A DNA stretch of 64,000 nucleotides, from the NCBI RefSeq assembly GCF_030296915.1, contig NZ_AP028031.1, forward strand, positions 263,001 to 327,000, written 5' to 3'. The notes under the pieces are model-generated. The model ran no database searches and was not told the origin of the DNA. It saw nothing but the letters and a program-made list of their open reading frames with translations. The stretch is from Anaerostipes hadrus ATCC 29173 = JCM 17467 (GTDB lineage Bacteria; Bacillota; Clostridia; Lachnospirales; Lachnospiraceae). The translations under genes were made by a program, and so were the position numbers. Below, piece by piece: positions 1 to 7,530 of the stretch (its first letter is position 1; every line of letters begins with the position of its first letter).

Positions 1-745
1 AAGAAGGACGATCGGGGCAGTTCATGAGATTGAAGAATTGCTCGGGATGGAAGGTTTGAATCGAATGGAGGCATTTGATATTTCTAATATCAGTGGATTT
101 CAGACCGTAGCATCCATGGTCGTATTTGAAAGAGGAAAAGCAAGAAGAAGAGATTATCGCAAGTTCCGTTTAAGAACCATTGAAGGTCCGGATGACTATG
201 CCAGTATGGAAGAAGTTTTGACCAGAAGATTTCTTCATGGAAAGAAAGAGCTAGAAGAACTGAAAGAACAAGGAAAAGACACTACACTTGGCAGTTTTAC
301 AAAATTTCCGGATATTCTGATGATGGATGGAGGAAAAGGACAGGTCAATGTTGCACTTCGTGTGCTGGATCATTTGGGACTTGATATTCCAGTATGTGGA
401 ATGGTCAAAGATGATGATCATAGAACGAGAGGCTTGTATTATAACAACGAGGAAATCATATTTGCGCCAAACAGCGAAGCATTTTTACTTGTGACGAGGA
501 TACAGGATGAAGCCCATCGTTTTGCGATCGAATATCACAGGTCATTGCGTGCAAAAGGGCAAGTACATTCTGTTCTTGATGACATCAAAGGCGTTGGACC
601 AAAGAGACGAAAAGAATTAATGAAGTATTTTAAAGATCTTGGACAAATCAAGACAGCAACAGTTACGGAACTTTTAAATGTTCCTGGCATGAATCAAAGT
701 ACTGCAGAGTCTATTTATGGGTTTTTTCACGATTCCAAGCAGTAA
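1..745 (+). CDS. uvrC: UvrABC system protein C, C-terminal part (5' end outside window)
   Basis: This is the C-terminal 247 or so residues of UvrC, the nuclease subunit that makes both incisions around UvrAB-marked DNA lesions in nucleotide excision repair. The reading frame is open from base 2, so the gene starts upstream of the window and the internal ATG at 38 is not the start. The RNase H-like endonuclease domain is recognisable from [10 protein letters not shown] and MDGGKGQ, the latter near an active-site acidic residue. A helix-hairpin-helix pair follows at the end ([11 protein letters not shown] and [13 protein letters not shown]). The gene stops at 743-745, about 60 bp before hprK, on the same strand. 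Confidence 0.95.
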   Translation, partial: RRTIGAVHEIEELLGMEGLNRMEAFDISNISGFQTVASMVVFERGKARRRDYRKFRLRTIEGPDDYASMEEVLTRRFLHGKKELEELKEQGKDTTLGSFTKFPDILMMDGGKGQVNVALRVLDHLGLDIPVCGMVKDDDHRTRGLYYNNEEIIFAPNSEAFLLVTRIQDEAHRFAIEYHRSLRAKGQVHSVLDDIKGVGPKRRKELMKYFKDLGQIKTATVTELLNVPGMNQSTAESIYGFFHDSKQ

Positions 746-806
746 GGAAATATGTTAAAATAGAGAAAGAGACAGACAATCAAGGGTGCAGAAAGAGAGA
801 AAGATT

Positions 807-1742
807 ATGGATAAAGAGCATAGAGTATCAGTATATGATATGGTCAAGGAATTAAATTTAAAAGAAGTAACACCAGAGATCAATTCAAAAGAAGTTTACA
901 TTGAACAGGCAGAGATCAACCGTCCAGCATTACAGTTGGCAGGTTTTTTTGAAAATTTTGCACAGAATCGAGTTCAGATCATCGGAAAAGCAGAACACCT
1001 TTTTATTGAAGAGGTAGAAAAAGATGTTGAAAATGCGAAAAATATTTATAAAAGATTTATCGGAGCTGGAATTCCAGTTATTGTATTTTGCAGGAATCTG
1101 CATCCAAGTGAGATGATGATAAAAGTTGCCAAAGAGTATGGGGTACCGGTTTTGATATCTCAGGATACGACATCTGAATTTATGGCAGAAGTAATCCGCT
1201 GGCTGGGAACTGTATTGGCTCCAAGCATTACGATCCATGGAGTTTTAGTCGATGTATTTGGTGAAGGAATCCTGATCACAGGAGAGAGTGGGATCGGTAA
1301 GAGTGAAGCAGCTTTAGAGTTGATCCGAAGAGGACACCGTCTGGTATCTGATGACGTTGTAGAGATCAAGAGGGTCAGCAAGAAGTCATTGATCGGAACA
1401 TCTCCGGAAGTTACAAGGTTCTTTATCGAACTGCGAGGAATCGGTATTATTGACGTTAAGAATCTGTATGGTGTTGAAAGCGTTAAGATGGAGCAGGAGA
1501 TCAATCTGGTCATTCAGTTGGAAGACTGGAACAAAGATGCGGATTATGACCGCTTAGGATTAGAAGAGAAATACGTAGAATATCTTGGCAATAAAGTTGC
1601 AGCACATACACTGCCAATTCGTCCAGGGCGTAACTTGGCGATTATCGTAGAAGCAGCAGCGATCAATCACAGACAGAAGAAGATGGGATATAATGCAGCC
1701 GAAGAACTTTATAAACGTGTTACAGGTCAGATGGAGGATTAA
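807..1742 (+). CDS. hprK: HPr(Ser) kinase/phosphorylase
   Basis: HprK phosphorylates Ser46 of HPr and Crh in response to fructose-1,6-bisphosphate and ATP, and reverses the reaction with phosphate. It is the sensor for CcpA-dependent carbon catabolite control. The protein is about 311 aa with the N-terminal HprK_N domain. The Walker A loop GESGIGKS lies at about residues 159-166, followed by the family signature around LRGIGIIDV. A GTG at 786 opens the same frame, but the ATG at 807 sits behind the purine-rich GAAAGAGAGAAAG and gives the usual N terminus, so I chose 807. It is 5 bp from the glucokinase gene, and its likely partner, a Crh-like protein, is encoded at 5458. Confidence 0.95.
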   Translation: MDKEHRVSVYDMVKELNLKEVTPEINSKEVYIEQAEINRPALQLAGFFENFAQNRVQIIGKAEHLFIEEVEKDVENAKNIYKRFIGAGIPVIVFCRNLHPSEMMIKVAKEYGVPVLISQDTTSEFMAEVIRWLGTVLAPSITIHGVLVDVFGEGILITGESGIGKSEAALELIRRGHRLVSDDVVEIKRVSKKSLIGTSPEVTRFFIELRGIGIIDVKNLYGVESVKMEQEINLVIQLEDWNKDADYDRLGLEEKYVEYLGNKVAAHTLPIRPGRNLAIIVEAAAINHRQKKMGYNAAEELYKRVTGQMED

Positions 1743-1747
1743 ATGAT

Positions 1748-2683
1748 ATGAAATATTTATATGGAATTGATATTGGTGGAACAACAGTAAAAATGGGTCT
1801 GTTTGGAGAAGATGGAACATTAAAAGAGAAATGGGAGATCAAGACAAGAACTGAGGAAAATGGAAAGAACATCCTGCCAGATATTGCACAGGCAGTGAAT
1901 GATCACAGCAAAGCAAATGGTTTTGATAAGGAAGATGTGATCGGACTCGGAGTTGGAGTTCCAGGAGCTGTTCTTGAGTTTTCAAAAGTTAATGAATGTG
2001 TGAACCTTGGATGGGGAAGCGTGGATGTGGCAGGAGAATTGTCAAAGCTTACAGGGTGTAAGGTAAAGGCAACAAATGATGCCAATGCAGCAGCCTTAGG
2101 AGAGATCTGGATGGGAGCAGCAGCAGATTATAACAGCGCGGTGATGATCACTCTTGGAACAGGAGTCGGAGGCGGTATCATCGTTGATGGAAAGATCATT
2201 GATGGAAGCCGTGGATATGGTGGAGAGATCGGTCATATGACTGTGGATCCTTTTGATGATCGTGTATGTAATTGTGGAAAGACAGGATGTCTGGAACTTT
2301 ATGCATCTGCAACGGGAATTGTATATGAGACAAAGAAAGCATTAAAGGATTATAAAGAAGCGACTATACTAAGAGACCTTGATGAAGTAACTGCAAAAGA
2401 CATTTTTGATGCTGCTAAAGAAGGAGATACATTTGCCAAAGAACGGGTAGATGATCTTGGACAGAAATTAGCACTTGCAGCAGGGAATATCGCATTGATG
2501 GTCGACCCAGAAGTGTTTGTTATCGGTGGAGGCGTATCAAGAGCTGGACAGATCCTTTTAGATGCGGTCAATGCACATTTTAAGAAGTATACATTTGGAA
2601 AAGCACAGGAGACAGGATTTGTACTTGCGACTCTTGGAAATGATGCTGGAATTTATGGTGCAGCTAGTCTGATGCTTTCATAA
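1748..2683 (+). CDS. glk: ROK-family glucokinase
   Basis: A 311-aa sugar kinase of the ROK family, expected to phosphorylate glucose with ATP in the cytoplasm. The phosphate-binding motif DIGGTTVK lies near the N terminus, a glycine-rich loop LGTGVGGG in the middle, and the ROK zinc-binding signature CNCGKTGCLE near residue 175. The DANAAALGE motif marks the sugar-binding and catalytic Asp region. The start ATG follows a GGAGG about 10 bases upstream, in the end of hprK. The close spacing after hprK suggests co-transcription of sugar phosphorylation with the catabolite-control kinase. Sugar specificity cannot be read from sequence alone, but glucose is usual for this subgroup. Confidence 0.9.
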   Translation: MKYLYGIDIGGTTVKMGLFGEDGTLKEKWEIKTRTEENGKNILPDIAQAVNDHSKANGFDKEDVIGLGVGVPGAVLEFSKVNECVNLGWGSVDVAGELSKLTGCKVKATNDANAAALGEIWMGAAADYNSAVMITLGTGVGGGIIVDGKIIDGSRGYGGEIGHMTVDPFDDRVCNCGKTGCLELYASATGIVYETKKALKDYKEATILRDLDEVTAKDIFDAAKEGDTFAKERVDDLGQKLALAAGNIALMVDPEVFVIGGGVSRAGQILLDAVNAHFKKYTFGKAQETGFVLATLGNDAGIYGAASLMLS

Positions 2684-2696
2684 GATGAAGAGATTT

Positions 2697-2721
2697 GGAA
2701 TCCTGTGATATACAGGATTCC
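2697..2721 (+). other. Perfect 10-bp stem hairpin between glk and murB
   Basis: GGAATCCTGT (2697-2706) and ACAGGATTCC (2712-2721) form a perfect stem with a 5-base loop. No clear T-run follows (ATCTTGCATT), so it is at best a weak terminator or an mRNA processing/stability element. It contains the GTG that extends the murB frame upstream, which argues against that start. Confidence 0.6.
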
Positions 2722-2752
2722 ATCTTGCATTAATATTAAGAATGGAGAAATT

Positions 2753-3661
2753 ATGGATACAAAGATTGATCAGTTAAAACAGATCATACCAGAAAAATAT
2801 ATTTTAAGACAGGAACCGATGAAAAATCATACAACATTCCGTATTGGGGGACCCGCCGATATTTTTGTGGCACCAGAGAATATGGAAGAGATCAAAGCGG
2901 TCAGTCGTTTTGCAAAAGAAGAGGGAATTCCATTATTTGTTTTAGGAAATGGGAGTAATCTTTTGGTCGCAGATGATGGAATGGACGGAATTGTTCTTCA
3001 GATTTACAAAAACTACAGTGGAATCGAAGTCCGTGGTAATGAACTTATCGTCAAAGCAGGAACTTTATTAAGTTCTACATCCAGAGCAGCACTCAATGAA
3101 GAATTAACTGGATTTGAGTTTGCAGGTGGAATTCCTGGAACATTTGGCGGAGCTGTCGTTATGAATGCTGGTGCATACGGTGGTGAGATGGTGCAGGTAC
3201 TAAAAGAAGTGACAGTTCTTACAAAAGAAGGAGAGATCAAAACTCTGAAAGCAGAAGAATTAGAGCTTGGTTACCGTACAAGTAACGTTTTAAAGAATGA
3301 ATACGTTGTCTTAGAAGGTGTGATCGCACTTAAGAAAGGAAATAAAGAAGAAATCAAAGCAAAAATGGATGAGTACGCATTGGCGAGAAAAACAAAACAG
3401 CCATTAGAATATCCAAGTGCCGGAAGTACATTTAAACGTCCAGAAGGATATTTTGCCGGAAAATTGATTCAGGATGCAGGATTAAAGGGATATCAGGTGG
3501 GAGATGCACAGGTATCTGAAAAACACAGTGGTTTTGTGATCAACCGTGGAAATGCTACAGCATCCGATGTTATGCAGTTGATCAGTGACGTGAAAGATAA
3601 AGTAAAAGAACAGTTTGGAGTTACGATGGAGCCAGAAGTCAAACGTGTTGGAAGGTTCTAA
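2753..3661 (+). CDS. murB: UDP-N-acetylenolpyruvoylglucosamine reductase
   Basis: MurB reduces UDP-GlcNAc-enolpyruvate to UDP-MurNAc with NADPH and FAD, the second committed step of peptidoglycan synthesis. The 302-aa protein has the PCMH-type FAD-binding region with GNGSNLLVADDG and GGIPGTFGGA. PSAGSTFKRP carries the catalytic Ser, and a final Glu-containing segment MEPEVKRVG closes the protein. A longer frame opens at a GTG at 2705, but that codon lies inside the intergenic hairpin. The ATG at 2753 has a GGAG about 8 bases upstream, so 2753 is chosen. It is followed 15 bp later by rapZ. Confidence 0.95.
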   Translation: MDTKIDQLKQIIPEKYILRQEPMKNHTTFRIGGPADIFVAPENMEEIKAVSRFAKEEGIPLFVLGNGSNLLVADDGMDGIVLQIYKNYSGIEVRGNELIVKAGTLLSSTSRAALNEELTGFEFAGGIPGTFGGAVVMNAGAYGGEMVQVLKEVTVLTKEGEIKTLKAEELELGYRTSNVLKNEYVVLEGVIALKKGNKEEIKAKMDEYALARKTKQPLEYPSAGSTFKRPEGYFAGKLIQDAGLKGYQVGDAQVSEKHSGFVINRGNATASDVMQLISDVKDKVKEQFGVTMEPEVKRVGRF

Positions 3662-3676
3662 AAAGGAGCAGTACAG

Positions 3677-4531
3677 ATGAGATTTGTAATTGTAACAGGA
3701 ATGTCAGGAGCAGGAAAAAGCAGTGCATTAAAGACATTAGAAGATGCTGGATATTTTTGTGTTGATAATCTTCCAGTGGCTTTACTTGATAAATTTGCAG
3801 ACATGTTGTTAGATGAAACTGCCAAGATTGAAAATGTTGCTCTTGGGATTGATATCCGTAATGGAAGAGGAATTGGCGAGTTAGCACACAAATTAAAAGA
3901 AATCGAGGCAGCGGGGATCAAGTATGAGATTCTCTATCTGAATGCAAGTAATCGTATTTTATTAAAACGCTATAAAGAGACAAGAAGAAATCATCCTCTG
4001 TCAAGAGATGGAAGAGTTGAGGATGGAATTGCAAAAGAGCGGGAGATCATGAAATTTCTGCAAGATCAGGCAACGTATGTGATCGATACTAGCCAGCTTC
4101 TGACAAGGGAGTTAAAAGAAGAGATCGATCGTATTTTTGTAGACGGAGAAGAAGGGGAACGATTCCAGATTGCAGTTGTTTCTTTTGGATTTAAACATGG
4201 GATTCCTGCGGATGTAGATCTGGTATTTGATGTCAGATTTCTTCCAAATCCATACTATGATCTGAATTTGCGACCATTAACTGGAAATGACAAACCAATT
4301 CAGGATTTTGTGATGAAGCATGAAGAATCTGTGGAATTTCTTGATAAGTTAGATGATATGATGAGATTCTTGATCCCAAATTATATTAAAGAAGGCAAGT
4401 ATAATCTTGTGATCGGAATCGGATGTACTGGAGGAAAGCATCGATCTGTTACGATCACGAATAAATTGGCAGAGAGATTAAAACAACTGCCATATTCTGT
4501 CAAAGTAGAGCATAGAGATATTATGAGGTAG
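3677..4531 (+). CDS. rapZ: RNase adapter / nucleotide-binding protein RapZ (YvcJ)
   Basis: A 284-aa P-loop protein of the RapZ/YvcJ family. In E. coli RapZ guides RNase E to the sRNA GlmZ and controls GlcN6P synthesis. The Bacillus homologue YvcJ binds and hydrolyses GTP, and its exact role in Firmicutes is less clear. Walker A GMSGAGKS is at residues 8-15, and the conserved C-terminal half includes FGFKHG, DVRFLPNPYY and GCTGGKHRSV. The order rapZ-whiA-crh parallels the B. subtilis yvcJ-yvcK-yvcL-crh cluster, although yvcK is missing here. The gap to whiA is 3 bp, so translational coupling is likely. Confidence 0.93.
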   Translation: MRFVIVTGMSGAGKSSALKTLEDAGYFCVDNLPVALLDKFADMLLDETAKIENVALGIDIRNGRGIGELAHKLKEIEAAGIKYEILYLNASNRILLKRYKETRRNHPLSRDGRVEDGIAKEREIMKFLQDQATYVIDTSQLLTRELKEEIDRIFVDGEEGERFQIAVVSFGFKHGIPADVDLVFDVRFLPNPYYDLNLRPLTGNDKPIQDFVMKHEESVEFLDKLDDMMRFLIPNYIKEGKYNLVIGIGCTGGKHRSVTITNKLAERLKQLPYSVKVEHRDIMR

Positions 4532-4534
4532 GCA

Positions 4535-5461
4535 ATGTCATTTTCAAGTAATATTAAAGAGGAATTATCAAGAAATGAAACCGGTGCCAGACACTGTAAG
4601 ATTGCGGAGATCGCAGGATTCTTACGTTTTGGAGGGAATATCAGTCTAGAGCCAGAACATTATGAGATTCAGATCCAGACGGAGACGGTATCTGCTGCGA
4701 AACGTTTTTATAAACTTATCAAAGATGTGTTTGATATTCATGCGAAGATTGATGTTGGACGAAACGAATTTTTAAAAAGAAGTCGAAATTATACGATAAG
4801 TGTTGACAAGCATAAGGATTGTGTTTTAATATTGAAAGCAGTGAAACTTTTAGATTCCAAAGAATTTGGACTTGTTTTACAGAACACATGTTGTAAGCGG
4901 GCATATATTCGAGGGGCTTTTCAGGCAGCTGGTTCCATGAGTGATCCAGAGAAGAATTATCATTTTGAAGTTGTATCTACTAATGTACAGACAGCAGAAC
5001 AATTAAAAGAGGTCTTGAATTTTTTTGATTTAGATGCTAAAATTGTTTTGCGTAAAAAGTACTACGTGGTATACATGAAAGAAGGATCAAAGATTGTAGA
5101 TGTGTTGAATATTATGGAAGCACACGTCGCATTGATGGAGCTGGAGAATGTAAGAATCCTGAAAGATATGCGTAATAAAGTAAACCGTCGTGTCAATTGC
5201 GAGACAGCGAATATTAATAAGACGGTTTCAGCCGCAGTCAAGCAGGTGGAAGACATTGAATATATTGATAAGCACAAAGGCCTCCGTTTTTTAGATCAAG
5301 GGTTGCAGGATATTGCAAGATTACGTCTGGAACACCCGGAAGCTACACTGAAAGAACTTGGAGATATGCTAGAACCGCCAGTAGGCAAGTCTGGTGTGAA
5401 CCACCGGTTAAAGAAGATCGGCCGAATTGCGGAAGAGATAAGATTGGGAGGACAGGAATGA
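4535..5461 (+). CDS. whiA: DNA-binding protein WhiA
   Basis: A 308-aa WhiA. The family joins an N-terminal homing-endonuclease-like (LAGLIDADG-type) fold without nuclease activity to a C-terminal helix-turn-helix. It affects cell division and chromosome segregation in Bacillus and sporulation septation in Streptomyces. Visible landmarks are LSRNE at the start, KRAYIRGAFQAAGSMSDPEK in the middle, and the HTH near the end (LKELGDMLEPPVGKSGVNHRL). The gene starts 3 bp after rapZ, and its stop codon overlaps the next start by 4 bases (ATGA), so the two are tightly coupled. Confidence 0.95.
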   Translation: MSFSSNIKEELSRNETGARHCKIAEIAGFLRFGGNISLEPEHYEIQIQTETVSAAKRFYKLIKDVFDIHAKIDVGRNEFLKRSRNYTISVDKHKDCVLILKAVKLLDSKEFGLVLQNTCCKRAYIRGAFQAAGSMSDPEKNYHFEVVSTNVQTAEQLKEVLNFFDLDAKIVLRKKYYVVYMKEGSKIVDVLNIMEAHVALMELENVRILKDMRNKVNRRVNCETANINKTVSAAVKQVEDIEYIDKHKGLRFLDQGLQDIARLRLEHPEATLKELGDMLEPPVGKSGVNHRLKKIGRIAEEIRLGGQE

Positions 5462-5721
5462 TTTCAAAGAACGTCAAAGTGGAAGTAGCCTTAAGAGAAG
5501 AAGACAGACCAATAGCTTTTCTTGTACAGATGGCGAGCCAGTTTGAGAGCAAGATTTTATTCGAGACAGGGAATAAGCAAGTCAATGTAAAGAGTATGAT
5601 GGGAATGATGAGTCTTGGATTAGACTTAGATCGTTTAGAGGATTTAACAGTCGTAGCTGACGGAGTCGATGAAGAAGAAGCAATCAGCAAGATTGAATAT
5701 TATCTTACAAAAGGAGCATAG
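5458..5721 (+). CDS. crh: Crh-like HPr-family protein (no His15, Ser46 kept)
   Basis: An 87-aa HPr-fold protein. The alignment is clean because R17-P18 and S46 fall at the canonical HPr numbers. The position of the PTS phosphoryl-acceptor His15 is a Glu (REEDRP), while the HprK target motif KSMMGMMSLG with Ser46 is intact. This is the pattern of Crh, the regulatory HPr paralogue that cannot carry PTS phosphate but is phosphorylated by HprK and assists CcpA. It overlaps whiA by 4 bp, as in the B. subtilis yvcL-crh arrangement, and hprK is 4 kb upstream on the same strand. Gene symbol by context and residue pattern; function inferred. Confidence 0.8.
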   Translation: MISKNVKVEVALREEDRPIAFLVQMASQFESKILFETGNKQVNVKSMMGMMSLGLDLDRLEDLTVVADGVDEEEAISKIEYYLTKGA

Positions 5722-5747
5722 ATACACATATCTGTGCTTTCATATAT

Positions 5748-5820
5748 GCCGAAATAGCTCAGTTGGTAGAGCACTTCACTCGTAATGAAGGGGTCGCCGG
5801 TTCAAGTCCGGTTTTCGGCT
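5748..5820 (+). tRNA. tRNA-Thr (anticodon CGT)
   Basis: Cloverleaf of 73 nt. The acceptor arms GCCGAAA and TTTCGGC pair perfectly, the anticodon loop CTCGTAA carries anticodon CGT (reads ACG, Thr), and the T arm has GGTTCAAGTCC. CCA is not encoded. It lies 27 bp after the crh-like gene. Confidence 0.96.
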
Positions 5821-5828
5821 TACATAAC

Positions 5829-5866
5829 AAAGGATCAGGCAAATGCCTGATCCTTTGTTTGATTTG
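5829..5866 (+). terminator. Rho-independent terminator after tRNA-Thr
   Basis: A 12-bp perfect stem AAAGGATCAGGC / GCCTGATCCTTT (5829-5840 and 5845-5856) with loop AAAT is followed by T-rich GTTTGATTTG. It ends the hprK-tRNA transcription unit just before the convergent peptidase gene. Confidence 0.85.
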
Positions 5867-5868
5867 TA

Positions 5869-7368
5869 TTAACCACCAAAATAAGAAAAATGCATATAAT
5901 CTCTGCGGGATCCCCACAATCCACGATGAAAACCATATTTCTCGAGGATTTTAACCAATTTACAGTTCAAAGGAATTGAATAACGATTCTTCTTAGGTTT
6001 CCAGAAGGAACCAGCCAATACCTTTTTACCCTGGATCATATAGTTTTCATTGGAGTTAATATCAAAAGCTAATCCCTCACAATGTTCAGAACTGGAATTC
6101 TTACCACGCCAGCTGTAGCACCCGATCTCATGGATAGGGAAACGTTCTTTGCTCTTGTAGATTTCCTTAAACATTTCTTTGATAGAAGGTGCAAGCCCTT
6201 TGTTTACAGTGATACGGAATTTTCTTGTATATTTTTTCTTACCTTTCTTATCCCATACTTTTACTGTAATCGTTTTCATATGTTTCTTTGCCTGCTTAGC
6301 ACTCTTATAGTCAGCATAATAAGACTTCCCAAAAGCACGGCGGCAGCGACTTTCATAAGATTCGTCTGCATAAGAATAGTAATCACAGTATTTTAGATAA
6401 GGCGTCATTGGACCATACAGTTTACCGCCATTAAAGTTCTTATATGCCTGAATTTTGTAGTAATAAGCAGTTCCGTTTGTTAATTTCGTATGAGTATAAG
6501 ATAAGTTGTTTCGACTTGTGAAAGTCTTTAATTTTGTGTAATTTCCATCTTCCTTTTTGGAATAATATACGATATACCCATCAGCCTCATCATTTTTTGC
6601 CCATGTGATCGTATTGATCTTTTTTTTCTTGGAAGAAGCACTTTTTACTTTCGTACCATTGATCGTAACCTGACAAGAAATATAATTAGAAAAATCCCCA
6701 TAAAATGTTTCATCAATATATGTAGTGTATGGACGGATCTTGTAATAATATATTTTCCCTAGCTCAAGATTTTTCTGCGTATATGTTTGGAAAGATTCGT
6801 CATCATCATCGTACCACCAAGAACTTCTACTTTCATTAGATACAGTTTGGACTAACTCATAATTTCCATCAGGAGAAACACTTCGATAAATTTGATAACC
6901 ATCACAATCATCGGATGCTTTCCATTTAACAGTAATACTATGTGAATTTCCAGTGCTGGCTTCCAAAGAAGAAGGAGCTGGCAATGGATTAATAATACAT
7001 TTGCCTGCATAAGTGGTTACAGTTTTATATCCCTCATTATCTTCATAAGAAGCTTCTAATTTGTAATAATAAGGAACACCTTTTGCAACATAGGTGTTTG
7101 TATAGGAATTGCCAGATACGGTATTTTCATAGCGATAAGAACCGTTTGGGGAAGTTGCTGAATAAATATCTACTTTAGAATAAGAAACTCCATCAGGTGC
7201 CTTCCATTGTATGGTTATATCATTACCATTTAATCCATAATAAGTAATAATTGGTGCAGCATTTTGATTTTCATTGGCAGAAACCTTCTTACCAAAGACA
7301 AAAAAACAGCTAAACATTAAAATAAATACCAAAAATCTGCATAGATTCCTAAAAATTTGTTTTTTCAA
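5869..7368 (-). CDS. Secreted protein with fibronectin type III repeats and C-terminal M15-type peptidase
   Basis: About 499 aa from a TTG start at 7368. That TTG is preceded by GAAAGGGGAA at good spacing, while the in-frame ATGs upstream (7458, 7410, 7389) have no RBS. The N terminus is then KKQIFRN plus a hydrophobic stretch ending VSA, a normal signal peptide. Three FN3-like repeats follow (roughly residues 40-125, 130-240, 245-335), each with the Y-x-I/V-Y...Y-Y-Y-K pattern. The C-terminal 100 residues carry SEHCEGLAFDI and DYMHFSYFGG, the zinc-ligand His/Asp/His set of M15 D-Ala-D-Ala carboxypeptidases/endopeptidases. Likely a secreted cell-wall hydrolase; the substrate is inferred. It converges on the tRNA terminator. 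Confidence 0.8.
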   Translation of the reverse strand: MKKQIFRNLCRFLVFILMFSCFFVFGKKVSANENQNAAPIITYYGLNGNDITIQWKAPDGVSYSKVDIYSATSPNGSYRYENTVSGNSYTNTYVAKGVPYYYKLEASYEDNEGYKTVTTYAGKCIINPLPAPSSLEASTGNSHSITVKWKASDDCDGYQIYRSVSPDGNYELVQTVSNESRSSWWYDDDDESFQTYTQKNLELGKIYYYKIRPYTTYIDETFYGDFSNYISCQVTINGTKVKSASSKKKKINTITWAKNDEADGYIVYYSKKEDGNYTKLKTFTSRNNLSYTHTKLTNGTAYYYKIQAYKNFNGGKLYGPMTPYLKYCDYYSYADESYESRCRRAFGKSYYADYKSAKQAKKHMKTITVKVWDKKGKKKYTRKFRITVNKGLAPSIKEMFKEIYKSKERFPIHEIGCYSWRGKNSSSEHCEGLAFDINSNENYMIQGKKVLAGSFWKPKKNRYSIPLNCKLVKILEKYGFHRGLWGSRRDYMHFSYFGG

Positions 7369-7408
7369 TTTATATTCCCCTTTCTTCATATATATTCTAT
7401 ACGGTCTC

Positions 7409-7439
7409 ATTATAACATAAAAAAACCACAGTAATGCAA
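7409..7439 (-). promoter_or_regulatory. Promoter of the FN3/M15 gene
   Basis: On the minus strand a perfect -10 TATAAT (7414-7409) has a candidate -35 TTGCAT (7439-7434) 19 bp upstream, embedded in the pgi terminator hairpin. It is about 40 bp ahead of the TTG start. Confidence 0.55.
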
Positions 7440-7470
7440 AAATCAATGAAAAATGCATACTGTGGTTTTT
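7421..7470 (-). terminator. Terminator downstream of pgi
   Basis: Near-perfect inverted repeat: AAAAACCACAGTAATGCA (7421-7438) against TGCATACTGTGGTTTTT (7454-7470), one bulged base. On the minus strand the stem ends in TTTTTT, typical of an intrinsic terminator. The A/T ends also allow use in the other direction. Confidence 0.75.
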
Positions 7471-7530
7471 AATATTCTATTTTAGCTTACAAGTGTCGAT
7501 ACAGTAAATAGTATCTACTGATCCAGGAAA

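Noticed and set aside
5763..5954. Short open frame over the tRNA-Thr gene
   Set aside because: It runs through the tRNA, its terminator and the end of the convergent gene, so it is not coding.
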